This document shows, one piece after another, positions 23,528 to 30,746 of a DNA stretch of 64,000 nucleotides. This stretch comes from Bdellovibrio sp. (GTDB taxonomy: Bacteria > Bdellovibrionota > Bacteriovoracia > Bacteriovoracales > Bacteriovoracaceae), in contig DZBG01000004.1 of the NCBI GenBank assembly GCA_022729855.1, positions 1-64,000 on the forward strand. Direction: 5' to 3'. The notes beneath the pieces were generated by a model. The model had not been told where the DNA came from, ran no database searches, and worked only from the letters and a program-made list of their open reading frames with translations. The stretch's first letter is position 1, and every line of letters begins with the position of its first letter. Both the position numbers and the translations under genes were made by a program.

Positions 23528-25636
23528 ATGAAAAAACTTTTTAAAAACACATTTGGTTTTGGTCTCGTTGAAGTACTTATTGCAGCCGGTTTGGCAGGAG
23601 GGCTCGCTCTCACCATTGCCAAGCTCAGTCAGAATGCAGGGAGGGTGACGAAAACCACAGAGTCCAATAATGAAATAAACATGATGATGAATGATGTGGC
23701 CTATATCCTTTCTGATAAAGGAAATTGTTTGGCCACAATTCCACCAATGACACCTGCAAATGGAGCAAATATTCCTTCAATTAATCGGAATGCAGGAGGA
23801 ACGGCAGTTCCGGTTTTTAAAGCAGATGGTACAAAATATGGAAACGGGACTTTTACGATTTCATCTATGAACACGGAGAGAATTGGGGTTACGGATGATG
23901 TAAGACTTGTCCTCAACATTACAAGGCTTAACAGTGTTGTGAATGGAGCCAAATCAATTACCAAAAGAATTCCATTAAAAGTTGTTTTAACAGGTGCAAA
24001 TATTGATAGTTGTTACTCCGATACTGAAAATATCATAACAACTGCAGCACGAGCGGCTTGTCATGGTAACTCTGCCAGATGGGACGCTACAAATAGCGAA
24101 TGTCACCATGATATTGAATTTGTCGGTGTCACAGGAAACCCTCTTGTCTGTCCAATTTATACGACACCTAAACAAGTAGACACAACTGATGGTGTAGCTA
24201 CTTTCACCTGTGCTCCAATTTTTGATAGTTCATGTGGTACTGGAAGTTTTATCAATGGTTGGGATGCAGATGGTGAACCTCGTTGTAATCCAATTGTATC
24301 GAATAATTGTGGTTTAGGTCAGTACACGAGGACTCTATCTACAGGAGCTTTAGTTTGTGTCGACATTCCTAAATGTGGTGTTCAAGGTGTCCTTAGATCT
24401 GATGCAACATCTGGTGAGCTAATCTGCCAAACGGTTCCATGTAATTCTGTGAACCAGTATTTTGCGGGATTTAATTCTATGGGGAGTCCAGTTTGTAAAA
24501 ACTTTCCTGATAGCTCATGTGGTGCTGGCCAATATATAAAAGAAGTTCGTCCTAATGGTACTGTTGTCTGTGATACTGTTCCTAATCCTGCCCAAGGAGT
24601 AGTTGCTTCAAATGAATACTTACGTGGATATGCAGCTGATGGGACAAAAATTGCTGGAACAATTGATGTTTGTTCTGGCACGAATCAATTCTCGTATTTT
24701 GATGGAACACATTTTGCCTGCGGAAGCGCGACAGGATTATGGCAATTAATATCAAATAAACTTACTTACACCCCAACAAGTTCTCCTACAAAACCTGTTC
24801 GAATTGATTATGATGGGAAAATTTTAGGTAGTAATGGTTTAGATCTCGCTGATGGTGATGTGAATGCGAGTAAAGGATATTTTCGTGGAGCCGGAGCCTC
24901 TATTACTGGGCCATATACTGAAGCAAGGATAAGAATTACTAATACAAGTGGAGAGCAGGATGCTCAATCCTTTATTGAATTTAGGGTTGATAATCCTAAT
25001 GGTGGAGGATCTTTAGAAGTAGGGGTATCAAGACCAAATGGTTCGGCTGTTTATCGTGAAAACAATGCTGGCTATCTTAATGGAAATCTTTTTATGCCAA
25101 GTATCGCAAGTAATAAACCACTTGTTCCAACTCCAACACATTATTATGCTAGTGGATTCGTTTATCCAGGTCTTGGTAAATCAACTTACAGATGGGCCAA
25201 TATTTTTCTAAGTTCATTTCCAAACGTTTCATCTGACAGACGTTTGAAAAAAGAAATTAAAGATTTAGATCTTGGACTTAGTTTTATTGAAAGTTTAAAA
25301 CCCGTAAGTTTTAAACTTAAAAATGATAATAAGATGGGGAATAAAACTAAATACGGTCTAATAGCTCAAGATGTAGAAAAAAGTTTAGATGAGGCCGGAG
25401 TTAGTAAGTTAACAACAGAGATTGTAACGAAAGATGATAATGGATTCTTAGGAATGAGTTACGAGGCATTAATCTCACCAATTATTAAGGCGATCCAAGA
25501 ACTTAGTGATAAAGTAGATTCACTCTTTAACCAGCAAGATAAAGCGATTAAAGATCTCGAGTTAAGAATGAATCAATTAGAAAAAGAGAATAGGATGTTA
25601 AAACAAGAATTAAGAGCGACAAAAAAGAAGAAATAA
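23528..25636 (+). CDS. Prepilin/tail-fibre chimera with S74 chaperone domain
   Basis: A 702-residue mosaic. Residues 1-27 are a class III prepilin signal (leader MKKLFKNTFG, then FGLVEVLIAAG, Glu+5). A pilin-like domain runs to about 200. Cys/Gly repeats (C-x2-G-x-[YF]) occupy about 235-350. A beta-rich fibre section (about 400-560, with WQLISNKLTYTPTSS and STYRWANIFLSS) resembles phage tail-fibre shafts. Then comes a peptidase S74 intramolecular chaperone: SDRRLKKEI with the probable Ser569/Lys574 dyad, YGLIAQDVEK, and LGMSYEALISPIIKAIQEL. A coiled coil ends the chain. S74 domains trimerise fibres and cut themselves off. I infer a surface-displayed trimeric adhesin carried by a pilus or pseudopilus. 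Whether it is cleaved at both ends is unknown. Confidence 0.8.
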   Translation: MKKLFKNTFGFGLVEVLIAAGLAGGLALTIAKLSQNAGRVTKTTESNNEINMMMNDVAYILSDKGNCLATIPPMTPANGANIPSINRNAGGTAVPVFKADGTKYGNGTFTISSMNTERIGVTDDVRLVLNITRLNSVVNGAKSITKRIPLKVVLTGANIDSCYSDTENIITTAARAACHGNSARWDATNSECHHDIEFVGVTGNPLVCPIYTTPKQVDTTDGVATFTCAPIFDSSCGTGSFINGWDADGEPRCNPIVSNNCGLGQYTRTLSTGALVCVDIPKCGVQGVLRSDATSGELICQTVPCNSVNQYFAGFNSMGSPVCKNFPDSSCGAGQYIKEVRPNGTVVCDTVPNPAQGVVASNEYLRGYAADGTKIAGTIDVCSGTNQFSYFDGTHFACGSATGLWQLISNKLTYTPTSSPTKPVRIDYDGKILGSNGLDLADGDVNASKGYFRGAGASITGPYTEARIRITNTSGEQDAQSFIEFRVDNPNGGGSLEVGVSRPNGSAVYRENNAGYLNGNLFMPSIASNKPLVPTPTHYYASGFVYPGLGKSTYRWANIFLSSFPNVSSDRRLKKEIKDLDLGLSFIESLKPVSFKLKNDNKMGNKTKYGLIAQDVEKSLDEAGVSKLTTEIVTKDDNGFLGMSYEALISPIIKAIQELSDKVDSLFNQQDKAIKDLELRMNQLEKENRMLKQELRATKKKK

Positions 25637-25641
25637 AAAAA

Positions 25642-25667
25642 AGCCCCTCATTGAGGGGCTTTTTTTT
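25642..25667. terminator. Intrinsic terminator after the fibre gene
   Basis: AGCCCCTCA and TGAGGGGCT pair around one base, with eight A before and eight T after, working in both directions between the fibre gene and the convergent gene at 25673. Confidence 0.92.
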
Positions 25668-25672
25668 GCAAA

Positions 25673-26128
25673 CTATTTACATAAAAATTTTGGTTTCACT
25701 TTATAGGCCTTCTCACACATGCTCACCCATTTATCTTTTACTAAATGAGCGTAACTATAAACCCATTGAATTTTTTTATCAGAGGGCTTGAGATAAAATT
25801 TATTGGCGTAATCTAAGCTCATCTCACCATCTACAAAATAGCACCATCCATAACTTCTCATTTCTGTGTCAGAGAGAACTTCAAGTGAGTCCATTCCAAC
25901 GGGAGTTCCAAAGGCGCTATTGATTCCTTGCTCATCACCAAGATACTTCACATTGTTTTTATCAAGAGCATAAACAGTAAGATCTCCAACCGTTTCAAAC
26001 TTCGCTCCAAGCTCTACTGAGAGAAGGGGAGTGGCCGAACAAGGGCCGATAAACTCAATAGTATGAGCAAATGCACTTGAGCAAAGGAGACAGGTACCAA
26101 GGAGAACAGCGTGTAATTGAATTTTCAT
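25673..26128 (-). CDS. Secreted DUF4430-like protein
   Basis: A 151-residue exported protein with a signal peptide (residues 1-21, SSAFA). The mature part has an early GPCSATPLLSVELG, then FGTPVGMDSLEVL and SYGWCYFVDGEMSLDYANKFYLKPSDKKIQWVYSYAHL, the pattern I associate with DUF4430/transcobalamin C-terminal-like domains (a W-x-[FY]-x-[VF]-[ND]-G strand and a closing I-x-W-x-Y). Four cysteines could form two disulfides. ATG 26128 is chosen over an upstream GTG because it gives a standard signal peptide. The role is not known; in other bacteria such domains occur in surface or cobalamin-related proteins. Confidence 0.6.
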   Translation of the reverse strand: MKIQLHAVLLGTCLLCSSAFAHTIEFIGPCSATPLLSVELGAKFETVGDLTVYALDKNNVKYLGDEQGINSAFGTPVGMDSLEVLSDTEMRSYGWCYFVDGEMSLDYANKFYLKPSDKKIQWVYSYAHLVKDKWVSMCEKAYKVKPKFLCK

Positions 26129-26216
26129 GGGCCAGTCATACACTAAAAAAGGCTTAAAAAACTTAAGGTTATGTAAAGATTATATATTGACCAGACAAGT
26201 CATAAAGTTGTACAAC

Positions 26217-26239
26217 ATGCACAATTTTCTATCGTGCAT
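26217..26239. repeat. Inverted repeat upstream of lpxC
   Basis: ATGCAC and GTGCAT are separated by 11 bases in the AT-rich leader of lpxC, with a -10-like TATACT at 26256-26261 shortly after. It could be an operator; the promoter itself is uncertain. Confidence 0.35.
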
Positions 26240-26293
26240 TTTTATAAAATTCATTTATACTCGTAAAAGCACGACTTTATATAGGGTTACGCA

Positions 26294-27211
26294 ATGATAT
26301 ACCAAAGAACTATAGCTAAAGATGTAAAAGTAACCGGAATTGGTCTACATTCTGGTAAAAAAGTGACGATGAAACTGATCCCAGCTGAAGCTGATTTTGG
26401 TATTCAATTCGTACGTACAGATATTCCACACTCAAAACCAATGAAGGCCAATGCATTAACAGTAGGAACTACTGAAAATGCCACAACACTTGGTTCAGGA
26501 GCTGAAGCAGTTCACACAGTTGAGCATTTATTAGGAACACTTTACGGTCTTGGGATCAATAATGTTTTTATTGAAATCGATGGTCCTGAAGTTCCAATTA
26601 TGGATGGCTCAGGCGCTTCGTTTGTTTTCCTTTTAAAGGAAACAGGTCTTAAGAATTTAAATAAATCAAAAAAGTTTCTCGTTATTTTAGATAAAGTTCG
26701 TGTTGAAAAAGATGATAAATGGGCGGAATTCACTCCTAACTCAAATCTTGCCATCGAATCGACAATTGTTTTCCCACATCCAGTCATTAAGACTCAACAT
26801 TTTGATTTTGAATTCTCATGTGAGAATTTCATTAATAATATTGCTCGTGCTCGTACTTTTGGATTTGCTCGTGACGTGGATTATTTAAAGCGTAAAGGCC
26901 TTATTAAAGGTGGTTCTTTAGATAATGCAATTGTGCTTGATGAATTCAAAGTAATGAACCCTGAAGGTCTTCGTTTTGATAATGAATTCGTCCGTCATAA
27001 AATCTTGGATACAATCGGAGACGTAAGTCTTCTTGGTTATGAGATCGCCGGAAAAATTACGACTTATAAGTCAGGGCACAATATCCATAATCTTCTGTGT
27101 CGCAAGCTTCTTGAAACTCCATCAGCTTATGAGATCGTCTCGGCTTCTGCCCTTACGCAGGAAGTTCGTGAGGCCCACAAACTGCCGCAGTTCATCACAG
27201 TTAGCCATTAA
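26294..27211 (+). CDS. lpxC: UDP-3-O-acyl-N-acetylglucosamine deacetylase LpxC
   Basis: The 305-residue zinc enzyme carries HTVEHLLG (catalytic E77, zinc ligand H78), the second zinc pair in FVRHKILDTIGD (H235, D239) and the general acid-type histidine in SGHNIHN (H262). It makes the first committed step of lipid A synthesis, confirming a Gram-negative envelope with lipopolysaccharide. The N-terminal TIAKDVKVTGIGLHSGKKV is typical. The gene stands alone, not in a mur/fts cluster, with an AT-rich leader and GGGTTA before the ATG. Length is the standard ~305. Confidence 0.97.
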   Translation: MIYQRTIAKDVKVTGIGLHSGKKVTMKLIPAEADFGIQFVRTDIPHSKPMKANALTVGTTENATTLGSGAEAVHTVEHLLGTLYGLGINNVFIEIDGPEVPIMDGSGASFVFLLKETGLKNLNKSKKFLVILDKVRVEKDDKWAEFTPNSNLAIESTIVFPHPVIKTQHFDFEFSCENFINNIARARTFGFARDVDYLKRKGLIKGGSLDNAIVLDEFKVMNPEGLRFDNEFVRHKILDTIGDVSLLGYEIAGKITTYKSGHNIHNLLCRKLLETPSAYEIVSASALTQEVREAHKLPQFITVSH

Positions 27212-27222
27212 TTAAAATTCTC

Positions 27223-27278
27223 ATTCCTCATCGGTTTTTTTAAGGTAGGATATTTCTATCAAAAATCCACGGATGAGG
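27223..27278 (+). promoter_or_regulatory. Leader pairing that could mask a ribosome-binding site
   Basis: CCTCATC at 27226-27232 can pair with GATGAGG at 27272-27278, and neighbouring bases extend this with a bulge. The second arm is part of the GAGGAG ribosome-binding site of the gene at 27287. Loop of about 40 bases includes a seven-T run. Confidence 0.3.
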
Positions 27279-27286
27279 AGAATCTT

Positions 27287-27673
27287 ATGCGCTCACTTTT
27301 AGTGCTATTAGCTATTGTTTTAAGTTCACAGGTTTATGCAGGAAACTGGAATGATCTCGAAATCGGTCAAGACTACACTTTAAACCAAGAAATTCAGTTA
27401 ATTTCAAACTCACCAAGCAATGGACAATTTCATATTTTAGCCGGAACAAAATTGAACCTTACTGATCTTATTCCTTTGGACATGATCAGTGTGTTGCTTT
27501 ATCAATTTTCACTTCCAGGATGTCCCGGAAATGACTTTGAAACTCAAATGGAAATTATTCCTGTTCAAGAAACTTCACCATTGGTAGAAATCGGAGCTCA
27601 AGTCGCTTCAAACTGCAAACTTGAAATTTTCATTGAAACAAAAGATATCTACTCAGAAGCTATCGTTAAATAA
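27287..27673 (+). CDS. Small secreted protein, unknown
   Basis: A 128-residue protein with a clear signal peptide (residues 1-18, SSQVYA). The mature 110 residues look beta-rich (DLEIGQDYTLNQEIQLI, FHILAGTKLNLTDL, KLEIFIETKD) with two cysteines that could pair. Not recognised. GAGGAG lies 6 bases before the ATG. Its stop is 13 bp before the proS start, so the two probably share a message, although a functional link to tRNA charging is not apparent. Confidence 0.65.
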   Translation: MRSLLVLLAIVLSSQVYAGNWNDLEIGQDYTLNQEIQLISNSPSNGQFHILAGTKLNLTDLIPLDMISVLLYQFSLPGCPGNDFETQMEIIPVQETSPLVEIGAQVASNCKLEIFIETKDIYSEAIVK

Positions 27674-27686
27674 TTTAAGAGGTACT

Positions 27687-29417
27687 ATGCGTCTGTCTCA
27701 GGGCTACTGGCAAACTTACAAAGAAACTCCATCTGATGCTGAAGTTATCTCTCAGCAGCTGATGCTTCGTGCAGGTCTTATTTATAAGACGGCAGCGGGG
27801 CTTTATACTTATCTTCCTATGGCGTTTCGCACTCTAAAAAAAGTGGAAGCGATCGTTCGTGAGGAACTAGATAGAATTGGTTGTTTTGAAATTCAAATGC
27901 CAGTAATGACTCCTGCAGAACTTTGGAAAGAGTCTGGCCGTTGGGATTCAATGGGCGGTCAGATGCTAAAGGTAAAAGACCGTGCAGAAAGAGATCTTTG
28001 TTTCTCTCCGACAAATGAGGAAACTGTGACGGATCTTTTCCGCCGTACAGTAAGCTCTTATAAGCAGCTTCCAGTTTGTTTATATCAAATCAATACAAAA
28101 TTCCGTGATGAAATTCGTCCACGCTTTGGACTTCTTCGAGCGCGTGAGTTTTCAATGAAAGATGGTTACTCATTTCATGTTGATAAAGACTCACTCGATG
28201 ATTTCTATAATAAAATTTATGGTGCCTATGAGGCGATCTTTACACGTTTGGGCCTTGAGTTCATCGCGGTAGAAGCCGATGGTGGTGCCATGGCCGGTGG
28301 AGGAGCTAAGACTCATGAATTTCAAGTTGTCGCCGACAACGGGGAAGATGTGGTTGTGACAGTTCCAAAAACTAAGTTTGCCGCCAATATTGAAAAGGCC
28401 AATACAACTCGTAAGAACCTAGAGTTTTTACCAGCTTCAGATCTTGTAAAATTTGCAACTCCGGATCAGAAAACATGTGAAGAAGTTTGTGAAGCTCATG
28501 GTTTTAAAATTACTCAAAGTTTAAAGTCCCTTGTGATGCATGCTTTGATCAAAGGTAAAGATCAGTATTTTATGGTGATGCTTCTTGGAGATGATTCATT
28601 AAACGAAGTGAAATTCCAAAATAAAGTAGCGGCGGAACAAATTCGTCCCGCTCAACAATCTGAACTTGAGCGCCTGGGTCTTATTAAAGGTTATATGGGG
28701 CCAACAACGGAGAGTGCTGATCTTAAAGTTATCTTTGATGAATCAATTGATATGAAATCTTCATTCGTGATTGGGGCGAATATTGAAGGTCATCACCTAA
28801 AGGGATTTGTTCCTGAACGTGATACAAAAGCAAAGTTCTTCCGCGCCGATATGCGCATGAGTAAAGAAGGCGATTATATTGGTGACGATCAAATCGTGCT
28901 TAAAAAAGGAATTGAAGTTGGACATGTGTTCCAGCTCGGTGACAAATATACAAAAAGCATGAAGGTGACTGTTCTGAATGAAACAGGAAAAGCCGTGACT
29001 CCACTTATGGGATGTTATGGAATTGGTGTTTCTCGTGTGATTGCTTCAGCAATTGAGCAACATAATGATAAAGACGGAATCATCTGGCCAGCTTCAATTG
29101 CGCCTTATGATGTCTACTTCTGTTTTATTGGAAAAACTCAAGAGACAAAAGATCTAGCAGAAGAAATCAATACAGAATTAAAGAAAGCTTCACTGGATAC
29201 AATTTTTGATGATCGCCAATTGGGCCCAGGATTCATGTTTAAAGACTCTGACCTTCTAGGTCTTCCTCTACGTATCACTCTTGGAGAAAGAGATTATGTG
29301 GCCACTGGTGAGATTGAAATTAAAGTTCGTAAAACAGGTGAAGTCCTTAAAGTAAAAAAAGATCAACTGGTTGCAACAGTAAAAGAAAAACTTAAAGAGC
29401 TTGGGAAGTGGGCATAA
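27687..29417 (+). CDS. proS: Prolyl-tRNA synthetase (bacterial type)
   Basis: The 576-residue class II synthetase starts MRLSQGYWQTYKETPSDAEV. Motif 1 is near GCFEIQMPVMTPAELWKESGR, motif 2 includes FRDEIRPRFGLLRAREFSMKDGYSFH, and motif 3 includes GCYGIGVSRVIASAIEQ. A YbaK-like editing insert sits in the middle (residues ~225-390, with the FVIGANIEGHHLKGF stretch), which marks the bacterial type. The anticodon-binding domain ends the chain. Start at ATG 27687 is fixed by AAGAGGT and family alignment; an upstream in-frame start overlaps the previous gene and adds 22 unrelated residues. Confidence 0.97.
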   Translation: MRLSQGYWQTYKETPSDAEVISQQLMLRAGLIYKTAAGLYTYLPMAFRTLKKVEAIVREELDRIGCFEIQMPVMTPAELWKESGRWDSMGGQMLKVKDRAERDLCFSPTNEETVTDLFRRTVSSYKQLPVCLYQINTKFRDEIRPRFGLLRAREFSMKDGYSFHVDKDSLDDFYNKIYGAYEAIFTRLGLEFIAVEADGGAMAGGGAKTHEFQVVADNGEDVVVTVPKTKFAANIEKANTTRKNLEFLPASDLVKFATPDQKTCEEVCEAHGFKITQSLKSLVMHALIKGKDQYFMVMLLGDDSLNEVKFQNKVAAEQIRPAQQSELERLGLIKGYMGPTTESADLKVIFDESIDMKSSFVIGANIEGHHLKGFVPERDTKAKFFRADMRMSKEGDYIGDDQIVLKKGIEVGHVFQLGDKYTKSMKVTVLNETGKAVTPLMGCYGIGVSRVIASAIEQHNDKDGIIWPASIAPYDVYFCFIGKTQETKDLAEEINTELKKASLDTIFDDRQLGPGFMFKDSDLLGLPLRITLGERDYVATGEIEIKVRKTGEVLKVKKDQLVATVKEKLKELGKWA

Positions 29418-30169
29418 TGTTTGATTTAATTTTTGGAATCCATTCAATTGCAGCAGCACTAGAAAATCCAGCAAGAGATTGCCTTCAATTAGTTGCGAGC
29501 GAAGAAGGCTTGTCAGAACTGAATAAAAAACATCGTATTCAAAAACAACATATCAAATGTGATATCAAAATAGTTTCAAGTCATGAAATTCAAGAGCAAG
29601 CGGGACGTTGGTGTCGTGAGTTAGGAGTTGAATACTCGCGAGTTCCTTCTCAAATCATGCTTCAAACTGAGCCACTTAAAACTTATACAATTCAAGATTT
29701 ATTACATGATCAACCCACAAGAATTTTGGCCCTCGATCAAATTTCTGACGTTCATAATGGTGCTGCAATTTTAAGATCTGCTTCATTCTACGGAGTGGAT
29801 GCAGTGATTATTCCTCAAGAAAGAAGCTTTGGTTTAACACCAAGTTTTTATCGTATTGCCTCTGGAGCGACAGAAGGAGTGAAACTATATCGCTCGTCTT
29901 CACTCTCAAAAGCCGTCACTCAATTAAATAATCAAGGCTATATGACCATTGGTTTATCAGAGCATGCTGAAAAAAAATTAGCGTCTGAAGATTTAAAAAG
30001 GCAAAACCTCTGTTTAGTTTTGGGTGCAGAAGAAACGGGACTCTCAAACGCGGTGCTTCGTGTAGTGGAGCGAACTCTTTCACTTGAATCGCAGGGAATG
30101 ATTAAGTCATTAAATGTTTCGGCCGCTGCGGCAATCGCTATGGAAAAGTGTTTTTCTCGTTTAAACTAA
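29417..30169 (+). CDS. rlmB: RlmB/TrmH-family RNA 2'-O-methyltransferase
   Basis: A 250-residue SPOUT methyltransferase: N-terminal substrate-binding region (FGIHSIAAALENP), then motif 1 HNGAAILRSASFYGVDAVII, motif 2 LCLVLGAEETGLS and motif 3 SLNVSAAAAIAMEKC forming the knot that holds S-adenosylmethionine. The layout fits RlmB (23S rRNA Gm2251), although TrmH-like tRNA methyltransferases are close relatives. The ATG at 29417 overlaps the proS stop (TAATG); the GTG at 29408 is less likely. Located directly before the tRNA gene cluster, which could also fit a tRNA target. Confidence 0.82.
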   Translation: MFDLIFGIHSIAAALENPARDCLQLVASEEGLSELNKKHRIQKQHIKCDIKIVSSHEIQEQAGRWCRELGVEYSRVPSQIMLQTEPLKTYTIQDLLHDQPTRILALDQISDVHNGAAILRSASFYGVDAVIIPQERSFGLTPSFYRIASGATEGVKLYRSSSLSKAVTQLNNQGYMTIGLSEHAEKKLASEDLKRQNLCLVLGAEETGLSNAVLRVVERTLSLESQGMIKSLNVSAAAAIAMEKCFSRLN

Positions 30170-30178
30170 AAAAACATC

Positions 30179-30207
30179 TTGATTTCCGCATTAATCCCCA
30201 TTATAAA
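30179..30207 (+). promoter_or_regulatory. Promoter of the tRNA cluster
   Basis: TTGATT is followed after 17 bases by TATAAA, a good sigma-70-type match, 35 bases before the first tRNA. It probably drives the four tRNAs and may reach tuf. Confidence 0.65.
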
Positions 30208-30241
30208 TTTCAACTCATCACTTGTTTGGTGCAAGTTAAGA

Positions 30242-30317
30242 GCTGCTCTAGCTCAGTTGGTAGAGCAACGGTTTTGTAAACCGTAGGTCGCAGGTTCGAC
30301 TCCTGTGAGCAGCTCCA
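30242..30317 (+). tRNA. tRNA-Thr (UGU)
   Basis: The 7-bp acceptor GCTGCTC/GAGCAGC closes a full cloverleaf; the D-loop has AGTTGGTA, the anticodon loop TTTGTAA gives UGU, the T-loop is TTCGACT and CCA is encoded at the end. First of four tRNAs. Confidence 0.97.
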
Positions 30318-30323
30318 TGTTTG

Positions 30324-30409
30324 GGCGTGGTTCCCGAGTGGTCAAAGGGAGCAGACTGTAAATCTGCCAGCGCAAGCTTTCGTTGGTTCAAATCCATCCC
30401 ACGCCACCA
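30324..30409 (+). tRNA. tRNA-Tyr (GUA)
   Basis: Acceptor GGCGTGG/CCACGCC, anticodon loop CTGTAAA giving GUA, and a long variable arm (class II, as normal for bacterial tRNA-Tyr). T-loop TTCAAAT; CCA encoded. Confidence 0.97.
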
Positions 30410-30443
30410 TTTGAGTTTGATGAGTGTTAGAAAATTTTTAAAA

Positions 30444-30519
30444 GCGGGTGTAGCTCAGTTGGTAGAGCACCAGCCTTCCAAGCTGGGGGTCGAGAGTTCG
30501 AACCTCTTCGCCCGCTCCA
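30444..30519 (+). tRNA. tRNA-Gly (UCC)
   Basis: Acceptor GCGGGTG/CGCCCGC (one G-U pair), anticodon loop CTTCCAA giving UCC, T-loop TTCGAAC, CCA encoded. Confidence 0.97.
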
Positions 30520-30553
30520 TTACCAAACAAAACCCCATTTATTCAGGTTCTTC

Positions 30554-30628
30554 GCTCGCGTGGCTCAGTGGTAGAGTACTTCCTTGGTAAGGAAGAGGTC
30601 ACGAGTTCGATCCTCGTCGCGAGCTCCA
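30554..30628 (+). tRNA. tRNA-Thr (GGU)
   Basis: Acceptor GCTCGCG/CGCGAGC, anticodon loop TTGGTAA giving GGU, T-loop TTCGATC, CCA encoded. Last tRNA before tuf; Thr-Tyr-Gly-Thr-tuf is the order known from the E. coli tufB operon. Confidence 0.97.
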
Positions 30629-30658
30629 CTGAAATGAATGAGGATTATTAGTTTTTTA

Positions 30659-30687
30659 TTGTCAAAATTTAGGCGCTAGAGCATACT
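30659..30687 (+). promoter_or_regulatory. Promoter-like site for the first tuf gene
   Basis: TTGTCA is followed after 17 bases by CATACT. The -10 lies within a small hairpin (GCTAGAG/CTCTAGC, 30675-30692), so this may be either a promoter or a processing stem between the tRNAs and tuf. Confidence 0.4.
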
Positions 30688-30746
30688 CTAGCAGTTCAAC
30701 ATTGAATGAATTGATAAAACGACTTTTCTTATAAGGAGAGCTAGTC

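Noticed and set aside
22200-24590. Repeats in the prepilin-fibre genes as a possible CRISPR or DNA repeat array
   Set aside because: Repetition is at protein level with divergent DNA; no regular direct DNA repeats or spacers exist.
21737-25636. The fibre genes as a prophage remnant because of the S74 tail-fibre domain
   Set aside because: No integrase, capsid, terminase, baseplate or attachment repeats nearby, base composition fits the neighbours, and both proteins carry prepilin signals; cellular fibre genes are more likely.
27621-27686. 22-residue extension of ProS overlapping the previous gene
   Set aside because: Out-of-frame copy of the preceding gene's coding sequence; AAGAGGT and family similarity fix ATG 27687.
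30321-30590. An 89-codon plus-strand open frame across three tRNA genes
   Set aside because: The region is fully explained by tRNA-Tyr, tRNA-Gly and tRNA-Thr; the peptide is an accident.
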